Under the pieces are notes generated by a model. That model had not been told where the DNA came from and searched no databases. It saw only the letters and a list, made by a program, of their open reading frames with translations. From an uncultured Lachnospiraceae bacterium (GTDB lineage: Bacteria; Bacillota; Clostridia; Lachnospirales; Lachnospiraceae), in NCBI GenBank assembly GCA_900551235.1, contig URUU01000010.1, positions 1 to 49,751 on the forward strand: DNA of 49,751 nt, in the 5' to 3' direction. Below, piece after piece: positions 23,642 through 32,435 of the stretch (within the stretch, counting starts at the first letter, position 1; each line of letters begins with the position of its first letter). Position numbers and translations under genes: made by a program.

Positions 23642-26017
23642 TTATACTTCCTGCTTTATATCTGTTATATACTTCTTAATGTTCGATGCATTCACATATT
23701 TCTTTGCTTTGGTACCGTCTGTCACTACCAGTGTCGGAGCCTGCATGATACCGTATTTTCGAACCAGCTCCTGGTTTTCCTCTGCATCAATAATCTGATA
23801 ATCCTCACCTTTAAGCATCTCTTTTGCAATCTTACAGTTTGGACAGGTCTTTGTGGTAAACAGATATTTCACACTTTCAACAGGCTTGATCTCTACTTCT
23901 TCATTGCGTAATGTCACAAGGCTTGTCTTAACTTTTTTCATACATGAATGTTTCACATCATACAGTTTACGGTTCTTGTACTCCTGTGTCTTGCCATCAT
24001 TCCAGTTCTGGACCGGACGGTAGTATCCTGTGATACGGCTGTATACTTCGGATTTTTTTCCGCAGACCGGGCAGGTAAAATGCTCACCTGCAAGGTATCC
24101 ATGTTCTTTGCAGACGGAATACGTAGGCGAAAGTGTGTAGTACGGCAGGCTGTAGTTTTCTGCAATCTTTCGTACCAATGCTGCTGCCGCTTTCCAGCCT
24201 GGCAGTTTCTCACCTAAGAATGCATGGAATACGGTTCCGGATGTATAAAGAGTCTGCAGTCCGTCCTGTATATCCAGCGCATCGAAAATATCTGCGGTAT
24301 AGCTAACCGGAAGATGGGAGCTGTTTGTGTAGTACGGTGTATCACCCGGCTCACCGGCTGTGATAATATCCGGATATTGTTCTTTGTCGTGTTTTGCCAG
24401 ACGGTAAGTCGTGGATTCTGCCGGTGTTGCCTCCAGATTGTAGAGATCTCCGTACTCCTCCTGATACATCACCAGTCTGTCACGCATATGATTCAGCACT
24501 TCTTTTGCAAAATCCTGCGTCTCCACATGAGTCAGGTCTTTGCAAAGCCATTTTGCATTGAGCCCGACTTCATTCATACCGATCATACCGATCGTGGAGA
24601 AGTGGTTGGCAAATGTTCCAAGATAGCGTTTTGTGTAAGGATACAGTCCCTCGTCCAGCAGTTTGGAGATCACATCTCGTTTGATCTTCAGGGAACGTGC
24701 GGAAATATCCATCATGTGATCCAGTCTCTTGTAAAACTCTTCTTCTGTCTTAGATAAATAAGCGATTCTCGGAAGGTTGATCGTCACAACGCCCACACTT
24801 CCGGTGCTCTCTCCGGAGCCGAAAAATCCGCCGCTCTTCTTACGCAGCTCACGCAGATCGAGACGCAGACGGCAGCACATGCTCCGCACATCGCTCGGCT
24901 CCATATCGCTGTTGATATAGTTTGAAAAATACGGTGTACCGTATTTGGAGGTCATCTCAAATAACAGACGGTTGTTCCGGGTATCGGACCAGTCGAAATC
25001 TTTGGTGATCGAGTAGGTCGGGATCGGATACTGGAATCCGCGTCCGTTTGCATCGCCTTCGATCATCGTCTCAATAAAGGCACGGTTGATCATATCCATC
25101 TCTTTTTTACAGTCCTTATAGCAGAAATCCTGCGGCTTTCCGCCTACGATCGCCGGAAGCTCGGCAAGGTCAGATGGAACCGTCCAATCCAGCGTGATAT
25201 TGGAGAATGGTGCCTGAGTACCCCAGCGGCTCGGTGTATTCACACCGTATACAAAGGATTCGATGCATTTCTTCACTTCCGGATAGTCGAGTTTGTCCAC
25301 TTTGACAAACGGTGCCAGATACGTATCAAACGAAGAAAATGCCTGTGCTCCTGCCCATTCATTCTGCATGATGCCAAGGAAATTGACCATCTGGTTGCAA
25401 AGTACCGACAGATGTCTTGCCGGGGCGGAGGTAATCTTGCCCTCGATACCGCCAAGTCCTTCTGTGATCAATTGTTTTAAAGACCAGCCTGCACAATATC
25501 CGGTCAGCATAGATAAGTCATGAATATGGATATCTGCATTGCGATGTGCCTGAGCGATCTCATCATCATAAATCTCAGACAGCCAGTAGTTTGCCGTAAC
25601 TGCTCCTGAGTTGCTCAGGATCAGTCCCCCTACTGAATACGTGACAGTAGAATTTTCTTTTACACGCCAGTCTTCTACTTTTACGTAACTGTCCACAATC
25701 TCTTTGTAGTCCAGGATCGTAGATTTCATATTGCGGATCTTTTCTCTCTGTTTGCGGTACAGAATATAAGCTTTTGCCACATCTGCATAACCGGTCTGTA
25801 CCAGTACATTCTCTACGCTGTCCTGAATGCTCTCCACATCAATCTTATCATTTTTGATCTTTTTCTGAAAATCAGCGGTCACGCGCAGTTTCAGCAGATC
25901 CACAATATCTTTATTGTACTGCATGCGCGTCGCATCGAATGCTTTTTCGATCGCACTGCCTATTTTCTGAAGGTCAAAGTCCGCAACTTCACCATCTCTT
26001 TTTACTACTTTAAACAT
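23642..26017 (-). CDS. nrdD: Anaerobic ribonucleoside-triphosphate reductase with C-terminal thioredoxin-like domain
   Basis: A 791-residue class III ribonucleotide reductase that makes dNTPs under anoxia with a glycyl radical. An ATP-cone lies at the N-terminus (MFKVVKRDGEVADFDLQKIGSAI). The zinc site CKEHGYLAGEHFTCPVC is near residue 635 and the glycyl radical loop SRITGYYRP puts Gly near 664. A fused thioredoxin/glutaredoxin-like module with CPNC (about 725-728) and APTLVV ends the protein. Such a fused reductant is known in some NrdD clades. The activase gene nrdG is not adjacent. I start at 26017 by homology; upstream ATGs at 26041-26059 are possible. Confidence 0.93.
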   Translation of the reverse strand: MFKVVKRDGEVADFDLQKIGSAIEKAFDATRMQYNKDIVDLLKLRVTADFQKKIKNDKIDVESIQDSVENVLVQTGYADVAKAYILYRKQREKIRNMKSTILDYKEIVDSYVKVEDWRVKENSTVTYSVGGLILSNSGAVTANYWLSEIYDDEIAQAHRNADIHIHDLSMLTGYCAGWSLKQLITEGLGGIEGKITSAPARHLSVLCNQMVNFLGIMQNEWAGAQAFSSFDTYLAPFVKVDKLDYPEVKKCIESFVYGVNTPSRWGTQAPFSNITLDWTVPSDLAELPAIVGGKPQDFCYKDCKKEMDMINRAFIETMIEGDANGRGFQYPIPTYSITKDFDWSDTRNNRLLFEMTSKYGTPYFSNYINSDMEPSDVRSMCCRLRLDLRELRKKSGGFFGSGESTGSVGVVTINLPRIAYLSKTEEEFYKRLDHMMDISARSLKIKRDVISKLLDEGLYPYTKRYLGTFANHFSTIGMIGMNEVGLNAKWLCKDLTHVETQDFAKEVLNHMRDRLVMYQEEYGDLYNLEATPAESTTYRLAKHDKEQYPDIITAGEPGDTPYYTNSSHLPVSYTADIFDALDIQDGLQTLYTSGTVFHAFLGEKLPGWKAAAALVRKIAENYSLPYYTLSPTYSVCKEHGYLAGEHFTCPVCGKKSEVYSRITGYYRPVQNWNDGKTQEYKNRKLYDVKHSCMKKVKTSLVTLRNEEVEIKPVESVKYLFTTKTCPNCKIAKEMLKGEDYQIIDAEENQELVRKYGIMQAPTLVVTDGTKAKKYVNASNIKKYITDIKQEV

Positions 26018-26053
26018 ATATATTATCTGCTCCTTCCGCATCATTATCGTCTC

Positions 26054-26077
26054 CAGCATCTGTCAGGGCAGATGCTG
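26054..26077 (-). promoter_or_regulatory. Leader hairpin at the 5' end of the nrdD mRNA
   Basis: CAGCATCTG/CAGATGCTG, 9-bp perfect arms with a 6-nt loop, starting about 5 nt after the expected transcription start. Probably a 5' stabiliser or regulatory stem; no T-run follows. Confidence 0.5.
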
Positions 26078-26087
26078 TCAGGAATTT

Positions 26088-26116
26088 ATTCTAGCAGATT
26101 ATTGTTATTGCGTCAA
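26088..26116 (-). promoter_or_regulatory. Sigma-A promoter for nrdD
   Basis: Minus strand: TTGACG (26116-26111), 17 bp, TAGAAT (26093-26088). Both boxes are 5/6 matches. Expected start near 26082. Confidence 0.7.
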
Positions 26117-26124
26117 TGCAAAAA

Positions 26125-26172
26125 ATACTATATCTTGGATTGTATTTCAAAAATACATACAAGATATAGTAT
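26125..26172 (-). terminator. hflX terminator made of two inverted NrdR-box-like arms
   Basis: A long AT-rich hairpin: AATACTATATCTTG pairs with CAAGATATAGTATT, with an inner TGTATTT/AAATACA stem, followed by six Ts on the minus strand, so it should end the hflX transcript. The arms (26125-26138 and 26159-26172) also resemble NrdR boxes (ACACTATATATTGT; 12 of 14 for the right arm) and sit immediately upstream of the nrdD -35. Dual use is an inference. Confidence 0.6.
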
Positions 26173-26196
26173 TTCATTTGTGTGATTTCTTACTTT

Positions 26197-27444
26197 TTAA
26201 TATGCAACTTTGCCATAAATCTCTGCCGGAACAAAGGCTTTTACGTAGATTCCGTCGCCCCTGTACTCCTCTTCCAGAAGCTGTCCTTTTGCCCGTACAA
26301 TCTGGATCAGACCAGCCTTTTCATACGGAAAAACACGCTCTAAAAGGATGCTTCTGGCACGCAATATCTTCTCAAGCTCGTCCTTCAGATCATCAAGCCC
26401 CTGCCCTGTTTTTGCGGAAATCTTTAAAGTTTTGTCTGCTTTCATGTCTTTTAAAATTTCCGGATTTTCGATGCGGTCCTGCTTGTTGAACAGCGTCAGG
26501 ATCGGCTGATCCTTCACGCCGAGATCTTTTAATGTCTCATAAACAACATGCATCTGTTTTTCTTTCTGTGGATTAGAAGCATCCACCACATGGATGATGA
26601 TGTCCGCATATTTTGCCTCTTCGAGTGTACTCTTAAATGCCTCGATCAGATGATGCGGAAGCTTACGGATAAATCCAACTGTATCTGTCAGAAGAATATT
26701 CTGACCCCCCGGCAGTTCCAGCAGGCGTGTCGTCGGATCCAGTGTTGCAAAAAGCTTGTCTTCTTCCAGAACACCGGCATCCGTCAGCGTATTGAGCAGC
26801 GTGGACTTGCCGGCATTGGTATAACCGACGATCGCCGCAACCACCATCTGGTCTTTTTTTCGTTTGCTCCTTATCAGCTCACGGTGCTTCTGCACCTGGA
26901 CAAGTTCTGCCTTAAGCTGTGAAATGCGGGCATGGATCAGTCGCCTGTCCATCTCCAGCTTTTTCTCACCTGGTCCTCTTGTACCGATACCGCCTCCAAG
27001 TCTGGAGAGCGAATTTCGCAGTCCTACCAGCCTTGCCGCACGGTAACGCAGCTGGGCAAGCTCAACCTGGATATTTCCTTCGCTCGTATTGGCTCTCGCC
27101 GCAAAAATATCCAGAATGATCAGCGTACGATCCATAACTTTGCAGTCCAGCTCTTTTTCCAGATTGTTGAGCTGTGCAGGGGAAAGTTCATCATCGCAGA
27201 CAATCCCCGTTGCATCCAGTTCTTCCATCAGAAGTGCAATCTCATCTATCTTTCCTTTTCCTACATATGTGCCTGGATGGATTTTCTCGCGGTTCTGGAT
27301 TACCCTTCCGGCAACCTGCGCTCCTGCTGTTTCACAAAGCTCTGCCAGTTCATCCAGAGATTCCTCCACGTCCTCTGAAAAACTCTCCTGAACACCGACT
27401 AAAATGACGCGTTCTTCCATTTCTTTCATATCATATGGCTGCAT
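26197..27444 (-). CDS. hflX: GTPase HflX
   Basis: A 415-residue HflX-family GTPase. The N-terminal nucleotide-binding domain has HPGTYVGKGKIDEI and DELSPAQLNNLE, followed by the Gly-rich linker LSRLGGGIGTRGPGEKKLE. The G domain has G1 GYTNAGKST, G3 DTVGFI, G4 NKQD and G5 SAKTG. HflX binds 50S/70S ribosomes and rescues or splits stalled ribosomes under stress. GGGAGG lies 7 nt before the ATG, 24 bp after the TPR lipoprotein gene, so the two form an operon. Confidence 0.96.
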   Translation of the reverse strand: MQPYDMKEMEERVILVGVQESFSEDVEESLDELAELCETAGAQVAGRVIQNREKIHPGTYVGKGKIDEIALLMEELDATGIVCDDELSPAQLNNLEKELDCKVMDRTLIILDIFAARANTSEGNIQVELAQLRYRAARLVGLRNSLSRLGGGIGTRGPGEKKLEMDRRLIHARISQLKAELVQVQKHRELIRSKRKKDQMVVAAIVGYTNAGKSTLLNTLTDAGVLEEDKLFATLDPTTRLLELPGGQNILLTDTVGFIRKLPHHLIEAFKSTLEEAKYADIIIHVVDASNPQKEKQMHVVYETLKDLGVKDQPILTLFNKQDRIENPEILKDMKADKTLKISAKTGQGLDDLKDELEKILRARSILLERVFPYEKAGLIQIVRAKGQLLEEEYRGDGIYVKAFVPAEIYGKVAY

Positions 27445-27468
27445 AAATTTGCCTCCCTTCGCATAATT

Positions 27469-28512
27469 TTACCTGGTTTTCAGGAAATTGTTCTCCCGAA
27501 GTCCAGCTTCATCGGATGGATAATTTTTCACATATTCTCCCGCTTTTTCCTTGGCCGTCTCAAAATCCAGCTTCTTTTCATAGACAACAATTTCATTATA
27601 ATACAGATCCTGTTTTCCTTTTTCTTCTTTTAATGCCAGACCTTTTTCAATATTCGAAAGTGCACTGTCATAATCTGCGTCTGCAATATCACACAGCACT
27701 ATGCCATTGTATGCTTCCGGTGTCTCACCATATTTATCCATATACTGCTGATAAAGCTGCCTTGCATGAGCCGTATCATCCTGTTTCATATAAACACGGC
27801 TGAGCAGCATCATCGAACGAGCATCCTGGCTGTCAGACATTTTATTCAGTTCTGCTTTCGCTTCATCGTATTCTCCCAGAAAATAATAAATTCTTGCTTT
27901 CTGGTAAATATCCTCTGTATCATCACTGTTGATCGCAAGTGCCTGCTGAAGGTAGGTATCTCCTTCCGCCGAAAGATTTTTGTCGCTGTAACATTCATAA
28001 ATATTCAAAAGAAGGTCATAATCCTGTGGTGAAAGCTTTACCGCCGTTGTAAAATCTACACTTGCCTTGTCTTTTTCATCCAGTTCCATATAGCAAAGTC
28101 CCTGTAAATAATACGCGTCTACTGTATCTCCAAAGGTCTGGATCGTGTCACAGACTTTTGCAGAACCTTCATAATCACCGGATTGATACAGGGCTGTTGC
28201 CTTATACAGCAAAATATCTTTCCTCACTTCTTTTTGTTTTTCACTTGTCAGGTCAACTGCCCGGTCAAAGGATTCTACCGCTTTGTCATATTCGCCAAGT
28301 GCCATGTAGGCCATTCCACTTCCCCGGTAACTTTCGATCAGGTGCTGTCCCTCTTTTTCTGCTGAGGCAAAATCGCCAAGGGCACCCTCATAGTCCCCAT
28401 TTTGTATCTTTTCCATTCCCTGATCTATATAATACGTATCCTGCCCGAAAAGACTGCAGCCTGTCATGGATAATGCTGCGGTCATCAGGATCACCATAAA
28501 TTTTTTCTTCAT
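27469..28512 (-). CDS. TPR-repeat lipoprotein
   Basis: A 347-residue lipoprotein. A basic signal peptide ends in the lipobox SMTGC (Cys near 19), giving a lipid-anchored outer-leaflet protein. The rest consists of tetratricopeptide repeats (for example YIDQGMEKIQNGDYEGALGD, GSGMAYMALGEYDKAVESF, YLQGLCYMELDEKDKASV, ARIYYFLGEYDEAKAEL). TPRs mediate protein-protein contact; the partner is unknown. The ATG at 28512 has AGAGGAG 7 nt upstream. The frame is open 27 codons further but that part is not signal-like. Its promoter is embedded in the htrA terminator. Confidence 0.88.
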   Translation of the reverse strand: MKKKFMVILMTAALSMTGCSLFGQDTYYIDQGMEKIQNGDYEGALGDFASAEKEGQHLIESYRGSGMAYMALGEYDKAVESFDRAVDLTSEKQKEVRKDILLYKATALYQSGDYEGSAKVCDTIQTFGDTVDAYYLQGLCYMELDEKDKASVDFTTAVKLSPQDYDLLLNIYECYSDKNLSAEGDTYLQQALAINSDDTEDIYQKARIYYFLGEYDEAKAELNKMSDSQDARSMMLLSRVYMKQDDTAHARQLYQQYMDKYGETPEAYNGIVLCDIADADYDSALSNIEKGLALKEEKGKQDLYYNEIVVYEKKLDFETAKEKAGEYVKNYPSDEAGLRENNFLKTR

Positions 28513-28555
28513 ATAAATACTCCTCTGTATACGTTTCTTCGTAAACTTTTTTACA

Positions 28556-28605
28556 GTCAAAAACCCTCTACAGTATAGCATTTGAAAAGCCATACTGTAA
28601 AGGGT
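28556..28605 (-). terminator. htrA terminator containing the promoter of the TPR gene
   Basis: ACCCTTTACAGTAT pairs with ATACTGTAGAGGGT (one wobble) and is followed by TTTTT on the minus strand, ending the htrA transcript. The same bases supply a promoter reading on the same strand: TTTACA (28601-28596), 18 bp, TATACT (28577-28572), one box in each arm of the hairpin. Confidence 0.7.
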
Positions 28606-28661
28606 ATACCGTATTTATGAATAAGACATATTATCTTTTCTATTTCGACCTCAGTCAGGGT

Positions 28662-30122
28662 TTATGAAAAATTCTTTGCTCTGCTGGAGAAGCGGAAATA
28701 ATCATCGGTGGTATCATTAAAACCACCATTGTTATCCTGATTCTGACTGTTGTCATCTCCAGACTGCTGGCTGCCGCTTGTGCTGCTGTCCGCTTTTCCC
28801 AGTGTTACTGTTACCGTTTTTTCTGTATAACCATTGTTGTCCGGCACCTGAAGTGTTACTTCTATCTGCTCTCCTGCTTTGTAATACTCAAGACGACTTT
28901 TCAGTTCACTGATATCTGTGACCATTTTTCCATCAAATGCTGTGATGATGGAATTTGCTGTGATACCAGCCTGCTCTGCGGCTCCGCCTTCCGTTACCTG
29001 TGAAACAAAGACACCGGACGGGATACCATAAGTCTGAGCGGCTTCCTCGCTGACACCTGTTCCTGAAATACCAAGACTTGCTTTTTCGTCATCCGTAACT
29101 TTTGTTCTTGTTGTCTCATTCATCAGCTCTTCGATGGTATCGTACGCATCATTCATGGAAATTGCATAACCCATGCCTTCTACTTCTGTAGAAGCCAGTT
29201 TTGCTGAGTTGATACCGACAACTTCACCGTTCATGTTCAGCAGAGCACCGCCGCTGTTGCCAGGGTTGATGGCTGCATCGGTCTGGATCAGGCTGATACC
29301 GTCATAACTTGCCTCACTGCTGTCCGTAGAATCCATAGTACGGTTTGTAGCACTTACAATACCTGTTGTAACGGACTGTCCATATCCAAGTGCGTTGCCG
29401 ATGGCTACAACCTGTTCACCAACTTCCAGTTTGGAAGAATCACCGATCGCTGCCACGGAAATTTTAGACATCGTGTCGCTTGAAATGCTGGAAAGCGGAA
29501 CGGCTACCACTGCCAGGTCTTTGGAAGAATCGGTTCCTTTGATCGTTGCTTCGTAAGTTTCATTGTCTACAAAGGATACGGAAACGGTCTCTGCACCATC
29601 AATAACATGATTGTTTGTGGCAATCAGCAATTCGCTGTCGTTCTTTCCAATGATGATACCGGAACCGGCACTTTCTACTTCCTGCTGCTGGATGGAATTC
29701 CGGCCGCCGAACATACCGAAGTAATTTTCTACTTCCTGAACCGATTTGCTTGTGATGGAGACGATGGAAGGCATTGCGGATTTTACAATATCCGTCACAT
29801 CCATCGTACCTTTTGAAGTTGTGCTTGAAGTTGTTTTCAGAAGACTGCTCTTTGTTGATGCCGCTGCCTGTGTTTCCGATTTTGCAGAAGTTCCGATCAG
29901 AGAACCTACTCCCTGGAAAGTTCCTGCAGCAACTCCTCCGAAGAGAACGGCACTTAATGCGATGGCTCCGACTCTCTTTGCAAATTTTACCATCTTTGCG
30001 TTCGGTTTTCTATTGTTCCTTTTCTGTCCGTTTTCATTTGGGGTTTCATAATCATAAAAATCTTCTGCACCATATTTTTCATTTCTTTCGCTGTTGTTAT
30101 TGTAACTATACATATCTGACAT
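28662..30122 (-). CDS. htrA: HtrA/DegP-type membrane serine protease with PDZ domain
   Basis: A 486-residue protease. A polar cytoplasmic N-terminus is followed by one transmembrane helix (about 48-70). The trypsin-like domain has the triad His in TNNHVID, Asp in SSKDLAVV and Ser in NPGNSGGAL, and a PDZ domain follows (SGVFVSQVTEGGAAEQAGI...). A Ser/Gln/Asn-rich tail ends the protein. It handles misfolded exported proteins. AGGAGG lies 6 nt before the start. A -10 like TATACT is at 30210-30205 with no clear -35, which would suit activator control. Confidence 0.94.
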   Translation of the reverse strand: MSDMYSYNNNSERNEKYGAEDFYDYETPNENGQKRNNRKPNAKMVKFAKRVGAIALSAVLFGGVAAGTFQGVGSLIGTSAKSETQAAASTKSSLLKTTSSTTSKGTMDVTDIVKSAMPSIVSITSKSVQEVENYFGMFGGRNSIQQQEVESAGSGIIIGKNDSELLIATNNHVIDGAETVSVSFVDNETYEATIKGTDSSKDLAVVAVPLSSISSDTMSKISVAAIGDSSKLEVGEQVVAIGNALGYGQSVTTGIVSATNRTMDSTDSSEASYDGISLIQTDAAINPGNSGGALLNMNGEVVGINSAKLASTEVEGMGYAISMNDAYDTIEELMNETTRTKVTDDEKASLGISGTGVSEEAAQTYGIPSGVFVSQVTEGGAAEQAGITANSIITAFDGKMVTDISELKSRLEYYKAGEQIEVTLQVPDNNGYTEKTVTVTLGKADSSTSGSQQSGDDNSQNQDNNGGFNDTTDDYFRFSSRAKNFS

Positions 30123-30204
30123 AATGACTACCTCCTATATTTTGTCATCCGGTTTTCCTCTTTGGGAGCCTTGGTGTTTAATGTTCTTGTTCTTTATGTC
30201 TAAC

Positions 30205-30210
30205 AGTATA
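30205..30210 (-). promoter_or_regulatory. Candidate htrA -10 element (activator-type promoter)
   Basis: Minus strand TATACT about 83 bp before the htrA start, with no -35 match at 16-18 bp. The AT-rich 60 bp upstream contains TTTACAAC- and TTTCAAAC-like steps that could be regulator sites; I could not derive a convincing repeat. Confidence 0.35.
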
Positions 30211-30303
30211 GTTACGATTTGTGTTTGAAATGTTGTAAATATGTGATGAGTTTGGGGTGATTTTGTGAAAAAAGTGTGCCCTGGGTTTCCGGCGGAAGAC
30301 TGA

Positions 30304-30345
30304 AAAACTCCCGGCAGAATGAATTTTCACTCTGCCGGGAGTTTT
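30304..30345. terminator. Bidirectional terminator between the EIIA gene and htrA
   Basis: 15-bp perfect arms AAAACTCCCGGCAGA/TCTGCCGGGAGTTTT with a 12-nt loop and T-runs on both strands. It ends the lone EIIA transcript on the minus strand. Confidence 0.95.
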
Positions 30346-30378
30346 TTAATATTATGTTTTTGTGTAATGCTGTCCTGA

Positions 30379-30882
30379 TTACATTTCTGCTACTACGGTC
30401 TCGCCTGCAACTGCATCCATACCGGACATCAGTTTTACCGGTGGGCATTCATCACCGTTTGTAACGATCAGCATGGTCACGTCACGCAGACCATGTGCTG
30501 CAATTGCGGATTTGCTGAAGCCGATCAGGTTGTCACCTGTCTTTACCTTATCGCCAACGGTTACATATGGTTTGAAGCCTTCACCGTTCATGCCTACGGT
30601 ATCTACACCGATATGAAGCAGTACTTCTACTCCGTTGTCCAGTCTCATACCTACTGCATGGAAAGATCCGTCCATAACAACGGTAATCTCGCCGTCAGCC
30701 GGAGCAGTCAGAACTTCGTTTTCCGGGATGATCGCAATACCGTCACCCATGATCTTTGCTGAGAAAACACCATCGTTTACTTCCTCGATCGGAATTACTT
30801 TTCCGGTCAGGTATGCTTTCATAGTTTTGCCATTTGCAGCTTCTTCTGATTTTGCAGCTTTTTTCTTGAAAAATGATAACAT
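30379..30882 (-). CDS. crr: PTS glucose-type EIIA component
   Basis: A 167-residue stand-alone EIIA(Glc) domain. The phospho-accepting His is in VEVLLHIGVDTV and the partner His in GSFHAVGMRLDNG. The fold is otherwise complete (LTAPADGEITVV, GDKVKTGDNLIGF). It receives phosphate from HPr and passes it to a sugar-specific EIIB; in low-GC Gram-positives such free EIIA may serve EIIBC permeases that lack their own. It is monocistronic, with its own promoter and terminator, and no EIIBC gene is nearby, so its sugar partner lies elsewhere. Confidence 0.93.
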   Translation of the reverse strand: MLSFFKKKAAKSEEAANGKTMKAYLTGKVIPIEEVNDGVFSAKIMGDGIAIIPENEVLTAPADGEITVVMDGSFHAVGMRLDNGVEVLLHIGVDTVGMNGEGFKPYVTVGDKVKTGDNLIGFSKSAIAAHGLRDVTMLIVTNGDECPPVKLMSGMDAVAGETVVAEM

Positions 30883-30927
30883 AATTTCCCTCCTGTTGTT
30901 TCATTTATTTTCACACTACTGGAATAA

Positions 30928-30957
30928 ATCATATCATAGATTGCAGAGAAGTTTCAA
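30928..30957 (-). promoter_or_regulatory. Sigma-A promoter for the EIIA gene
   Basis: Minus strand: TTGAAA (30957-30952), 18 bp, TATGAT (30933-30928). Both are 5/6 matches. Expected start near 30921. Confidence 0.6.
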
Positions 30958-30968
30958 GGCTCAATCCA

Positions 30969-31117
30969 TTATTTGTGATATTTTCTTACTAAGTCGATGT
31001 AATGTTTTACCTGTTCCACGCATCCGCCCATACTGACACGGCTTCTGTTTACCACCAGATTGATCTGCAGGTGTCAGCAATACTATCCCATTTTTCTATT
31101 TGTTTGAAAACCGTCAT
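30969..31117 (-). pseudogene. Frameshifted small reading frame downstream of jetD
   Basis: An ATG at 31117, 25 bp after the jetD stop, opens MTVFKQIEKWDSIADT and then runs into a stop. The next frame continues smoothly as LQINLVVNRSRVSMG and ends HYIDLVRKYHK at a TAA at 30969. The total is 149 nt, one base short of 50 codons, so a single-base loss around GACACCTGCAG (about 31070) would explain it. Joined, it would give a 49-residue helical protein. I do not recognise it and the ribosome site is weak. It may be a decayed gene, or a chance pair of open frames. Confidence 0.4.
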
Positions 31118-31142
31118 GCAATTCTTCTATTTTACCTTCTGC

Positions 31143-32408
31143 TTATACATACTCTTCCACCATTGCCTCCTGATATGCGGCATATTTTTCTCTTTGCATC
31201 GCTTCTTTTACTTCCTGTAATTCCGGCAGATCAATCTTCTTCAGTTTTCGAAGTCTTTTCTCATCCAGCCACACTTCTGACTTATATTTTTGATAGTACT
31301 CTGCTTCATATTTCCACAAAATGAAATGTTCCTGATAGCGTTTTTTGAGGTTCTGTGCGATCTGAAGTCCTTCCGGATCAAAATCACCCGCATAATAAAT
31401 GGTACTGTCTTCTGTCACTTTATCTAAAAGCACAAATACGGAAAGTTTCGGCTGTCCGTTTCCACACAAAATGGTTCGATCCGGATACTTTTCCACAAGT
31501 CTTGAGAAAACGGCCGGATTTTCAACCATATATATATCCGGTTCTCCTGTGATTTTCCCAATCCCGCCCAGAGTTTTCAAAGTCAGTTTCAATGGCTCCC
31601 TGCACTTGAAAAATCCTTCGATTCCGGGGTGGATTTCTCCGTTTTCCTTCCATGCATGAAGTCCGTACGTTAAAACATCGTTGGAAAGTTCATCTTTTAA
31701 AATCCCGGCTTCAAAATAGATTCTGTTTTTATATTCGGCATTGGAAAGTCCGTCGCGTCGCTCTTTTTTCAGCTTCCATTTCAGGTAGGAAGAGAGGCAC
31801 TTTTCTGCCGGTTCTCCTTCATCAAAATAGTGGGGATTACCTGTAACTTTTGCAGCAAAAACAGCAAGCAGTTCTCTTTTTTCGGCTGCTTCCAGTGTTT
31901 CGGCTGCCTGATCTGTTTTTTGCAGAAGATCTTCCAGTTCTTTTTTGTTTTCTTTATACTGCTGCAAAAGAAAAAGATAACTTTCTTTTTTGTTTTGCAG
32001 CACTTCAAAGATCCAGCTTTGGAAATCCGGATTTTTCAATCGAAGCTGAATATTTTGAAACCAGGCTTCTCTTTGCTGTTCTTCTTTTTGTTTTTCTTCT
32101 TTCTTTATAAGCAGTGGTTTTTCCAGACACAGTTCTAAGATTTCTTTCCAGGTAAAGTCACAGAAACGACTGTTTTGCAGTGCTTTTTCCATTTGTTTTG
32201 CTGTGATCCGCACACTTTTCTGACCAGAAAAGTCTTTCTGAAAGAAACCGCCCAACTGCTCTTTTTCTTCCCTGGTGAGATCATTCAGAAGAAAGGTTCC
32301 ACCGAAATGCCCGATCCCGGCATATTTTTCCTGTACTTTTACAAACAGCTTTTGATATACAGAGCGTTCCTGAAAATATGTTTTGCACTCTCTTTTTCTG
32401 CTCTCCAT
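31143..32408 (-). CDS. jetD: Wadjet type II nuclease subunit JetD (DUF3323/DUF2399, TIGR02679 family)
   Basis: A 421-residue protein. Its C-terminal Toprim-like half has TIYYAGDFDPEGLQIAQNL, the DxDxxG metal motif of the DUF2399/topoisomerase VI-like fold, plus the upstream CGNGQPKLSVFVLL strand. The N-terminal half (about 1-230, charged and helical) corresponds to DUF3323. In Wadjet, JetD is the nuclease that cuts plasmid DNA trapped by the JetABC loop-extruding complex. AAGGAA lies 6 nt upstream. It is last in the operon, 27 bp after jetC. Confidence 0.9.
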   Translation of the reverse strand: MESRKRECKTYFQERSVYQKLFVKVQEKYAGIGHFGGTFLLNDLTREEKEQLGGFFQKDFSGQKSVRITAKQMEKALQNSRFCDFTWKEILELCLEKPLLIKKEEKQKEEQQREAWFQNIQLRLKNPDFQSWIFEVLQNKKESYLFLLQQYKENKKELEDLLQKTDQAAETLEAAEKRELLAVFAAKVTGNPHYFDEGEPAEKCLSSYLKWKLKKERRDGLSNAEYKNRIYFEAGILKDELSNDVLTYGLHAWKENGEIHPGIEGFFKCREPLKLTLKTLGGIGKITGEPDIYMVENPAVFSRLVEKYPDRTILCGNGQPKLSVFVLLDKVTEDSTIYYAGDFDPEGLQIAQNLKKRYQEHFILWKYEAEYYQKYKSEVWLDEKRLRKLKKIDLPELQEVKEAMQREKYAAYQEAMVEEYV

Positions 32409-32435
32409 ATACGTTCCTTTCTTTTGCAGCTTTCT

